In this document: positions 57,527 to 64,000 of the stretch, in pieces
Layout: every line of letters starts with the position of its first letter
Numbering within the stretch: position 1 is the stretch's first letter
Origin: Nocardia abscessus NBRC 100374
GTDB taxonomy: Bacteria; Actinomycetota; Actinomycetes; Mycobacteriales; Mycobacteriaceae
Assembly: GCF_000308455.1 (NCBI RefSeq)
Contig: NZ_BAFP01000031.1
Location: 62,001-126,000 of the forward strand
Length of the DNA stretch: 64,000 nucleotides
Direction: 5' to 3'
Made by a program: the position numbers and the translations under genes
The notes under the pieces: generated by a model
Told to the model about the DNA's origin: nothing
The model's database searches: none
What the model saw: the letters and a program-made list of their open reading frames with translations, nothing else

Positions 57527-58255
57527 TCAGCGTCCGAAATCCTCCAGCGCATGCCGCTGATCGGGGGCCGTCGGCGCGACGCAGCAGCTGCGCACGAATT
57601 CGTCGAAGGTCTCGGTGAAGACGGCGCGCCCGGCCCGGGCCGCGGTGGCCATGTCCTCGTCCAGGAACAGATCGTCGGAGCACTCCATGCCGACGTGGCC
57701 GATGAGCTGCCAGGTACCGACGATGAGCCGCACCGCGCGGGCGTCCGGCTCGGTGCCGAGGCGCTCGGCGACCACCGCGGCGATGGCGGTGTTCTTGTCG
57801 TCGGCATGTTCGAGACTGCGCGCGCTGACCGACGGACTGCTGCGCAGGATCCGCTGCAACTTCTGGAACTGCCGGAACGACAGCGGGTCGGCCTCACCCG
57901 CCGCGGCGGCTCGATCGACCACGTACAGGAAGGCCTCCCGCAGGGCGGCGAGTTCGTTGCCGGTGCGTGGCAGCTCGCGCAGGGTCTCGGCCACGGTGCG
58001 GCCGAAGTCCTGGACCGGTCCCAGGACGATGTCCTCTTTGCTGTCGAAATAGCGGTTGATCGTGCGCGGCGAGACGTCCGCGGCGTTGGCGATCTGCTCG
58101 ATCGTGGTCGCCTCGAAGCCCTGGGCGTCGCACAGGTCGAGGGCCGTCGCGATGATGCGCAACCTGGTCTGTTGCTTCTTGCGTTCGCGCAGGCCCTGGG
58201 CGCTCGCGGCGGCTCCCGCGGCGCTCGCGCCCATCGACGTCGATGACTCGAGCAT
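57527..58255 (-). CDS. TetR-family transcriptional regulator
   Basis: 242 residues. The TetR DNA-binding domain is at about 22-75 (TRLRIIATALDLCDAQGFEA, TTIEQIANAADVSPRTINRY). The ligand domain follows and ends RSCCVAP. ATG 58255 is used; an in-frame codon further out is possible. It is divergent from a DHA2 transporter with two palindromes between them, so it most likely represses the pump and itself. Its 3' end lies next to the SAM-IV riboswitch. Confidence 0.93.
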   Translation of the reverse strand: MLESSTSMGASAAGAAASAQGLRERKKQQTRLRIIATALDLCDAQGFEATTIEQIANAADVSPRTINRYFDSKEDIVLGPVQDFGRTVAETLRELPRTGNELAALREAFLYVVDRAAAAGEADPLSFRQFQKLQRILRSSPSVSARSLEHADDKNTAIAAVVAERLGTEPDARAVRLIVGTWQLIGHVGMECSDDLFLDEDMATAARAGRAVFTETFDEFVRSCCVAPTAPDQRHALEDFGR

Positions 58256-58300
58256 GTCCCGATGGTAACGCAACCCTCCGTTTTCCTGTCCTTAACAGTC

Positions 58301-58344
58301 AAATGTCGTATTACGACATTTTTCGCTTGACGACAAATGTCGTC
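58301..58344. promoter_or_regulatory. Two palindromic operators of the TetR/MFS pair
   Basis: AAATGTCGTA-t-TACGACATTT (58301-58321) is a perfect 21-base palindrome. GACGACA-aa-TGTCGTC (58329-58344) is a second, sharing the TGTCGT core. The second overlaps a -35-like TTGACG (58327-58332) of the transporter promoter. Confidence 0.85.
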
Positions 58345-58383
58345 CAATGCCAGGATGGCTCCAGATCATCGAGGGACGAGGAG

Positions 58384-59883
58384 ATGACCGTGACGGACAC
58401 GGCGACAGCGGTGCACGCGCCGCACAAACCGGGCGGCTCAGCGCGCTGGCTCGCGCTGGCAGTGATCGCATTGGCCCAGCTCATGGTGGTTCTGGACGCC
58501 ACCATCGTGACCATCTCGCTGCCGTTCGCGCAGCGTGATCTCGACATCAGCGACGGCAACCGGCAATGGATGCTCACCGCCTACACGCTGATCTTCGGCG
58601 GCCTGCTGCTGCTGGGCGGCCGGATGGCCGACTACCTGGGGCGCCGCCGGATCTTCATCGTCGGCCTGATCGGCTTCGCGGGCGCTTCGGCGCTGGCCGG
58701 TCTCGCCCAGAACGGTGCGGAGATGTTCGCCGGACGCGCGCTGCAGGGCGCGTTCGCCGCGCTCTTGGCGCCGGCCGCGCTCTCGCTGCTGTCGGTGACG
58801 TTCACCGAGCCAGGCGAGCGGGCCACCGCCTTCGGTGTGTTCGCGGGTATCTCCGCGGGCGGTGCGGCGCTCGGCCTGATCGCGGGCGGCGCGCTCACCG
58901 AGTACGCGTCGTGGCGCTGGTGCCTGCTGGTCAATACGCCGATCGCGCTGCTCGCGCTGGTCGGAGCGCTGGCCTGGGTGGTGAAGGACGTGCCGGCGCC
59001 GCGCGTCGGGGGATACGACATGCCCGGTGCCGTCACGGTGACGCTGGGCCTGATCGCCATCGTGTACGGCTTCAGCCGCGCCGCCGAGGACGGCTGGCTG
59101 GCCGGTGGCACCCTGGCGCTGCTGATCGCCGGACCGGTTCTGCTCGCCGCCTTCGTCCTGATCGAACGGCGGTCGTCGAACCCGCTGCTCCCACTGCACA
59201 TCCCGGGCGAGATCAACCGGGGTGGGGCGTTCCTCGCGGCACTGTTCATCCCGATCGCGATGTTCGCGATGTTCCTGTTCCTGAGCTACTACTTCCAGAT
59301 CACGCTGGGCTATTCGGCGCTGAAAGCGGGCTTCGCCTTCCTGCCCTTCCCGGCCGGCATCGCGATCTCGGCGGGTGTCACCAGCGCCCTGCTGCCGAAG
59401 CTCGGCCCCCGTCCACTGATGGTGGCCGGCGCCGTGCTGGGTGTCATCGGCTTGCTGCTGCTGGCACAGCTCGGCTACGGCGACAGCTTCCTTGCCGGGG
59501 TGCTGCCTGCCCAGGTGCTCATCGCGCTCGGTATGGGCCCGCTGTTCGTCGGGATGCAGACGGTGGCGCTGCACCAGGTGGAGGAAGCGGACTCGGGTGT
59601 GGCGTCCGCGCTGCTGAACGCGGCGCAGCAGGTCGGCGGCGCGGTCGGAACGGCGCTGCTGACCACCATCTCGGTGCAGGTCGCCGAGACCTTCGCCCAC
59701 GACAACCCCGGCATCGACAACCTGGCCGCGCGCGCCGCGATCCACAGCTACGACGTGGCCTTCTACGTCGGCGCCGGGTTCTTCCTCGCGGCCATCCCGA
59801 TCATCGCCCTGATGATCCGGGACCGGCCGCAGAACCTGATCGAAGGCTCCGAGGACGGGGCCCGGGTCCCGGTCGCGGTCTGA
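58384..59883 (+). CDS. MFS transporter, DHA2 (14-helix, EmrB/QacA) family
   Basis: 499 residues with about fourteen membrane helices. Family signatures include LMVVLDATIVTISLPFAQRD in helix 1, ADYLGRRRIFIVGL between helices 2 and 3 and the helix 5 motif around GVFAGISAGGAALGLIAGG. A multidrug or antibiotic proton antiporter is expected. ATG 58384 is chosen; GAGGGACGAGGAG precedes it. It is divergent from the TetR gene and should be induced by that regulator's ligand. Confidence 0.94.
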   Translation: MTVTDTATAVHAPHKPGGSARWLALAVIALAQLMVVLDATIVTISLPFAQRDLDISDGNRQWMLTAYTLIFGGLLLLGGRMADYLGRRRIFIVGLIGFAGASALAGLAQNGAEMFAGRALQGAFAALLAPAALSLLSVTFTEPGERATAFGVFAGISAGGAALGLIAGGALTEYASWRWCLLVNTPIALLALVGALAWVVKDVPAPRVGGYDMPGAVTVTLGLIAIVYGFSRAAEDGWLAGGTLALLIAGPVLLAAFVLIERRSSNPLLPLHIPGEINRGGAFLAALFIPIAMFAMFLFLSYYFQITLGYSALKAGFAFLPFPAGIAISAGVTSALLPKLGPRPLMVAGAVLGVIGLLLLAQLGYGDSFLAGVLPAQVLIALGMGPLFVGMQTVALHQVEEADSGVASALLNAAQQVGGAVGTALLTTISVQVAETFAHDNPGIDNLAARAAIHSYDVAFYVGAGFFLAAIPIIALMIRDRPQNLIEGSEDGARVPVAV

Positions 59884-60243
59884 TCCGTCGGCAGCGAGGT
59901 CCGCGCAGCGTCATGGCGTTGTGCGGACCTCGCCGTTTGCGGGAGAGTTGCCGAGCTCGAACAGATAGCGGATCATAGCGGCGACGGCGGTTGCGCGGGT
60001 GCCCGTCGAGGCGCCGGAAGGTGCCGCTGACCTACCAATCGGTAACAAAGGTGGTCCAGCTCACTCCGGGGGCTGCCCGTGCGGTGAGGACTTCGGCAGC
60101 AGTACGCTTGTCTTGTTTGCACCACACGTCTCGCGGACAACGCGGGACATATACGTTGTCTGTTGGAACAGCTGGGGTCCGCTCACAAGCGTGTTCGCCT
60201 GGCCGTGCAATGAGGGCACCATCCTAGGAGGACACGAAGATCC
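59884..60243. other. Intergenic region upstream of icd
   Basis: These 360 bp contain the MFS terminator hairpin and the icd leader. A -10-like TATACG is at 60150-60155 and an AGGAGG lies 12 bases before the icd ATG. No gene is supported. Confidence 0.6.
59896..59931 (+). terminator. Terminator hairpin after the DHA2 transporter
   Basis: GAGGTCCGC (59896-59904) pairs with GCGGACCTC (59923-59931), with partial pairing continuing inside the loop, 13 bp past the stop. The following bases GCCGTTTGC have only a short T run. Confidence 0.7.
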
Positions 60244-61461
60244 ATGTCCAAGATCAAGGTTGAAGGCACCGTCGTAGAACTCGACGGCGACGAGATGACC
60301 CGGATCATCTGGCAGTTCATCAAGGACAAGCTGATCCACCCCTATCTCGACGTGAACCTGGAGTACTACGACCTCGGTATCGAATACCGAGACAAGACAG
60401 ACGACCAGGTCACCGTCGACGCCGCCGAGGCCATCAAGCGCCACGGCGTCGGTGTGAAATGCGCCACCATCACCCCGGACGAGGCGCGGGTCAAGGAATT
60501 CGGTCTCAAGAAGATGTGGCGCTCGCCCAACGGCACCATCCGCAACATCCTCGGCGGCACCATCTTCCGCGCCCCGATCATCATCTCCAACGTTCCGCGG
60601 CTGGTTCCCGGCTGGACCAAGCCGATCATCATCGGCCGCCACGCTTTCGGTGACCAGTACCGCGCCACCGACTTCAAGGTGTTCCAGGGCGGCACCGTCA
60701 CCTTGACCTTCACCCCGGACGACGGCAGCGAGCCGATCGTGCACGAGGTCGTGAAGATGCCCGAGGACGGCGGCGTCGTCATGGGCATGTACAACTTCCG
60801 CAAGTCGATCGAGGATTTCGCGCGGGCGTCGTTCAACTACGGCCTGCAGCAGAACTACCCGGTGTACATGTCGACGAAGAACACCATCCTCAAGGCCTAC
60901 GACGGCATGTTCAAGGACACGTTCCAGGACATCTTCGACGCCGAGTTCAAGAGCCAGTTCGACGCCGCGGGCCTGACCTACGAGCACCGCCTCATCGATG
61001 ACATGGTCGCATCCTCCATGAAGTGGGAGGGCGGTTACGTCTGGGCGTGCAAGAACTACGACGGCGACGTGCAGTCCGACACCGTGGCCCAGGGCTTCGG
61101 TTCGCTCGGCCTGATGACGTCGGTGCTGCTCACCCCGGACGGCCAGACCTGTGAGGCCGAGGCCGCGCACGGCACCGTCACCCGGCACTACCGCCAGCAC
61201 CAGCAGGGCAAGCCGACCTCGACCAACCCGATCGCGTCGATCTTCGCTTGGACCCGGGGTCTCGAGCACCGCGGCAAGCTGGACAACACCCCCGAGGTCA
61301 TCGGCTTCGCGCAGACCCTCGAGGACGTCGTCATCAAGACCGTCGAGGGCGGCCAGATGACCAAGGACCTCGCGCTGCTCGTCGGCGGAGACCAGGGTTA
61401 CCTGAGCACCGAGGAGTTCCTCGGCGCGCTGGATGCCAACCTGGCTCGCGCACTGCGCTGA
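60244..61461 (+). CDS. icd: NADP-dependent isocitrate dehydrogenase
   Basis: Icd converts isocitrate to 2-oxoglutarate in the TCA cycle. 405 residues of the homodimeric, eukaryote-like class (as M. tuberculosis Icd1, Rv3339c). Signatures are [18 protein letters not shown] at the start, [20 protein letters not shown] at the substrate site, the metal-binding [13 protein letters not shown] and [15 protein letters not shown] 60244 is in the family position. It is followed by an array of hairpins. The metX-metY-icd neighbourhood matches M. tuberculosis. Confidence 0.97.
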   Translation: MSKIKVEGTVVELDGDEMTRIIWQFIKDKLIHPYLDVNLEYYDLGIEYRDKTDDQVTVDAAEAIKRHGVGVKCATITPDEARVKEFGLKKMWRSPNGTIRNILGGTIFRAPIIISNVPRLVPGWTKPIIIGRHAFGDQYRATDFKVFQGGTVTLTFTPDDGSEPIVHEVVKMPEDGGVVMGMYNFRKSIEDFARASFNYGLQQNYPVYMSTKNTILKAYDGMFKDTFQDIFDAEFKSQFDAAGLTYEHRLIDDMVASSMKWEGGYVWACKNYDGDVQSDTVAQGFGSLGLMTSVLLTPDGQTCEAEAAHGTVTRHYRQHQQGKPTSTNPIASIFAWTRGLEHRGKLDNTPEVIGFAQTLEDVVIKTVEGGQMTKDLALLVGGDQGYLSTEEFLGALDANLARALR

Positions 61462-61598
61462 GTTCGCTCGGCGCCGTCTCGGGCGCCGAACTGCGGGGCC
61501 GAGCCGCGTCGCTCGGCCGACTCCGGCGCTGGGTGTTCACCCAGCGCCGGGCTGACACAATCGGGCACCCGCCCCACCTTCGGTGGAACGGGTGCCCG
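61461..61598 (+). terminator. Array of four hairpins after icd
   Basis: Hairpin 1 spans 61461-61492 (CGGCGCC/GGCGCCG with AGTT/AACT). Hairpin 2 is GGCCGAGC (61497-61504)/GCTCGGCC (61511-61518). Hairpin 3 is a perfect 13-bp stem (61523-61535 with 61538-61550). Hairpin 4 is CGGGCACCCG (61562-61571)/CGGGTGCCCG (61589-61598) with an inner CCACC/GGTGG, followed by GACTGTTTT. The last is the best terminator. Confidence 0.75.
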
Positions 61599-61798
61599 GA
61601 CTGTTTTCGGGGTTACTTCGCGCCGGCCCCGGCTCGATCGAACATCGCTACGAATGCTGGACTGTGGCGCGCGAACCGACTCGTTTGTCCGCATTGCGGC
61701 GATTCTGGGGCTGACCTGCGTCATTCCTCGACGTCACGGTGGGCGAACTCACGTTTGCCCGGGAAGCGAAGACGGCCCGCGGACGGTTACATGAACAC
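61462..61798. other. Intergenic region between icd and the MFS gene
   Basis: 337 bp. The first 140 bp are the hairpin array. The remainder would contain the promoter of the MFS gene, and no clear element is seen. Confidence 0.5.
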
Positions 61799-63019
61799 GT
61801 GACCAGGCCCGTGACCACGAGCACCACCGCGCCGCCCGAGCGAACCGATTGGCACGTGCCCGCCATGCTGGCCCTTGCCCTCGGCGGATTCGGGATCGGG
61901 ACAACCGAATTCGTCACCATGGGGTTGCTGCCGGATATCGCTTCGGCCTTCCACGTCTCCGAGCCGACGGCGGGGCACGCGGTATCGGCCTACGCGCTCG
62001 GAGTGGTGATCGGCGCACCCCTTATCGCCTCGCTGGCCGCGCGGGTGGCGCGCAAGCGGCTGCTCGTCGCGCTCATGGTGGCCTTCACACTGGGCAATGC
62101 GGCGACCGTGCTGGCGCCCTCGTTCGAGACGCTGGTCCTGGCCCGGTTCGTCTCGGGATTGCCGCACGGCGCCTACTTCGGTGTCGCCTCGCTGGCCGCC
62201 GCGACCCTCGCTCCGGTAGGACAGCGGGCCAAAGCGGTTGCCGCGGTTATGCTGGGCTTGAGCGCCGCCAATGTCGTCGGCGTTCCCGCGGCCACCTGGC
62301 TCGGTCAGCATCTGGGCTGGCGGGACGCGTTCGTGGTGGTCGCGCTGATCGGGATCGCCACCGTGGCCGCGCTGCTGCGCTTCGTCCCGGAACTCACCGG
62401 CATCACGATGACCAATCCGATGACCGAACTCGGCGCGCTGCGCCGTCCCCAGGTGCTGTTGACGCTGCTGGTCGGCGCCATCGGGTTCGGCGGGATGTTC
62501 GCCGTCTACACCTACATCGCGACCACGCTCACCGACGTCGCGGGTCTGCGGGCCGGTGCGGTGCCGTTGGTGCTGATGCTGTTCGGCGTGGGCATGGTGA
62601 TCGGCAACATCGTCGGCGGCGTGCTCGCCGATCGCGGCGTGGACCGCGCCGTCTTCGCGGCCATGATCGCGATGGCTGTCATCCTGGCCGGCTTCGTCGC
62701 CGCCGCCCACAACCCCTACACCGCGGCCGTCGGCGCGTTGCTCGTCGGCGCTTCCGGGGCCGCGCTGGCGCCCGGTCTGCAAACCCGGCTGATGGACGTC
62801 GCGGCCGATGCCCAGACCCTCGCCGCCGCCCTCAACCACGCCGCACTGAACATCGCCAACGCCGCGGGCGCCTGGCTCGGCGGGCTGGTCATCGCCGCGG
62901 GCCTCGGTTATACGGCTCCGGCCGTGGTCGGCGCCGGCTTGGCCGCGACCGGCGTGTTGTTGTTCGCCGTGACGGTCTGGATCGCGCGGAAATCCCGGGC
63001 ACAGGTAGCGACGCGGTGA
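61799..63019 (+). CDS. MFS transporter (DHA1 family, AraJ-like)
   Basis: About 406 residues with twelve membrane helices. The opening LALALGGFGIGTTEFVTMGL parallels the transporter at 4.6-5.8 kb, and the loop RVARKRLLVALMVAFTLGNA is typical. GTG 61799 places about 20 residues before the first helix; GTG 61811 and a longer form from 61739 are alternatives. The substrate is unknown. It is convergent with the TetR gene 93 bp away. Confidence 0.88.
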   Translation: MTRPVTTSTTAPPERTDWHVPAMLALALGGFGIGTTEFVTMGLLPDIASAFHVSEPTAGHAVSAYALGVVIGAPLIASLAARVARKRLLVALMVAFTLGNAATVLAPSFETLVLARFVSGLPHGAYFGVASLAAATLAPVGQRAKAVAAVMLGLSAANVVGVPAATWLGQHLGWRDAFVVVALIGIATVAALLRFVPELTGITMTNPMTELGALRRPQVLLTLLVGAIGFGGMFAVYTYIATTLTDVAGLRAGAVPLVLMLFGVGMVIGNIVGGVLADRGVDRAVFAAMIAMAVILAGFVAAAHNPYTAAVGALLVGASGAALAPGLQTRLMDVAADAQTLAAALNHAALNIANAAGAWLGGLVIAAGLGYTAPAVVGAGLAATGVLLFAVTVWIARKSRAQVATR

Positions 63020-63112
63020 TCATGCCGTAGTAGCGGCCCTCGGTCGCCTTGCGGCGACAATCAGGAGCGGCCGTGACAAGACAACGGTAAGCCGCCCGGT
63101 GGGGAGTGAAGG

Positions 63113-63754
63113 CTATTCGGCGGGTCGGCCGCCCAGAGCGCGGCCGGCGATCTCGTGCAGATGTGCCGAGGCACGGCGCCAGCGGCGCTGCGCCCGTTCG
63201 GCATCCGTGTCGATGAAATTCGAGATCAAGATGCCGCGTAGCGCGTCCATGGCCGTGTAGACGAAGTCGCGCGCCTCCTTGCGGCGCACGTCGTCGGGCA
63301 CGAAACGGGCGACCGCCATCAGGACGGCGTTGTTGACGAACGGCTCGACCTTCTCCATCGCCGCGGCCAGCACCGGATCGGTCCGCCCCGCCACCCACAG
63401 CTCGACGGTCGCGATGAACAGCGGGCCTTGGTGGAGGTCCCACAGGAACTCCAGCGCCGCGGCCACCGGATCGTCACCGGCTTCCACCCGGGACATCTCC
63501 CGCATGGCGCTCTCGGCGCGCAGCTGTGCCAGATGGCTGATCGCGGCGACCACCAGATCGGTTTTCGAGCCGAAGTGATGCACTTGGGCTCCGCGCGTCA
63601 CGCCGGCGCGTTCGGCTACCCGCGGCGTCGTGGTGCCCGCGTATCCGTACTCGACCAGGCAGTCCACGGTCGCGTCGAGCAGGCGGGTGCGCATCTCGGT
63701 GCTGCGCTGCTCTTGCGTTCGGCGCTGCTGTTTCACGATTACGCTCCTGGCCAC
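63113..63754 (-). CDS. TetR-family transcriptional regulator
   Basis: 213 residues. The helix-turn-helix is at about 20-65 (TRLLDATVDCLVEYGYAGTT, TPRVAERAGVTRGAQVHHFG). The C-terminal domain contains ISHLAQLRAESAMREMSRVE and YTAMDALRGILISNF, similar to TetR/AcrR proteins of unsettled ligand. A perfect palindrome lies 18 bp upstream of the start, so autoregulation is likely. Any divergent target gene lies beyond the window. Confidence 0.93.
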   Translation of the reverse strand: MARSVIVKQQRRTQEQRSTEMRTRLLDATVDCLVEYGYAGTTTPRVAERAGVTRGAQVHHFGSKTDLVVAAISHLAQLRAESAMREMSRVEAGDDPVAAALEFLWDLHQGPLFIATVELWVAGRTDPVLAAAMEKVEPFVNNAVLMAVARFVPDDVRRKEARDFVYTAMDALRGILISNFIDTDAERAQRRWRRASAHLHEIAGRALGGRPAE

Positions 63755-63771
63755 CGCTAGATCCTACACTT

Positions 63772-63789
63772 ACATACAGCACTGTATGT
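63772..63789. promoter_or_regulatory. TetR operator palindrome
   Basis: ACATACAG-ca-CTGTATGT is a perfect 8-bp inverted repeat directly upstream of the TetR start. A further half-site CTGTATGT occurs at 63937-63944, preceded by ACATGCATGT (63923-63932), so a second site may serve a gene beyond the window. Confidence 0.8.
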
Positions 63790-64000
63790 TCCGGACGCTG
63801 AGCGCGGTGCCGACGAGTCCGCGACGCGCGGAATCGGTCACTCGGTCGCGACCGGCGGAGGAGTGGTCGCTTCGGCAATCCGGTGAGTCCGACCTGCGGC
63901 GCGCCGACGCAATGATCAGAACACATGCATGTCTCACTGTATGTACCAGGCCATACGCAATTGCCTGGTTATTCCTGTGATCGTGGCACGTCCGCCACTT

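Overview
The window is high-GC actinobacterial DNA, most like Nocardia or a close mycolic-acid-producing relative. The gene order follows the Mycobacterium tuberculosis Rv3339-Rv3441 neighbourhood: glmS, nnr, alr, tsaE-tsaB-rimI-tsaD, groES-groEL1, whiB3, sigD-rsdA, DUF5319, guaB2-guaB3, guaA, imuA'-imuB, dnaE2, metX and icd. GTG starts and GTGA/ATGA gene overlaps are frequent.

Layout. 1-6.9 kb: two hypothetical genes, a frameshifted alpha/beta-hydrolase, glmS, a divergent MFS/MarR pair and a cupredoxin lipoprotein. 6.9-18.1 kb: NAD(P)HX repair enzyme, alanine racemase, a hydrolase, the t6A tRNA-modification cluster with rimI, a membrane-anchored Hsp70/actin-fold protein, and CIRCE-controlled groES plus groEL1 with a histidine-rich tail. 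18.3-23.9 kb: a SigK-type sigma factor with an unusually short anti-sigma protein, WhiB3, SigD with RsdA, and DUF5319. 24.1-29.6 kb: guanine-nucleotide synthesis (guaB2, guaB3, guaA), with a strongly structured guaB3 leader. 29.9-35.2 kb: an envelope-stress PspC/histidine kinase/response regulator locus and a Ser/Thr kinase. 35.5-45.1 kb: the SOS mutasome genes imuA', imuB and dnaE2 plus a small gene, with three LexA-type boxes. 45.1-46.8 kb: DUF4349 lipoprotein, DUF167 protein and TrmL.

46.9-54.4 kb is an accessory island: a PIN-domain toxin/antitoxin pair, a secreted protein, an imine-reductase-like enzyme and a tandemly duplicated three-gene module (small protein, DUF6879, XRE/DUF5753 'Scr1-type' regulator). 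The right copy is largely intact. The left copy is broken by an IS110-family element and by an internal deletion. The IS110 insertion can be read in detail: the undisrupted target can be rebuilt base by base from the neighbouring copy, the core is CA, and the 5' non-coding end carries four short segments matching the left and right target and the left and right donor, as expected of a bridge RNA.

54.5-64 kb: DUF3017, a nitroreductase/HxlR pair, a methionine locus (SAM-IV riboswitch, a Met-Cys-Cys-Cys leader peptide, a relict metY and intact metX), a TetR/MFS efflux pair with palindromic operators, icd followed by four hairpins, another MFS transporter and a TetR regulator with its palindrome.

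No rRNA, tRNA or CRISPR array was seen. All calls are from reading the sequence; no database search was run.
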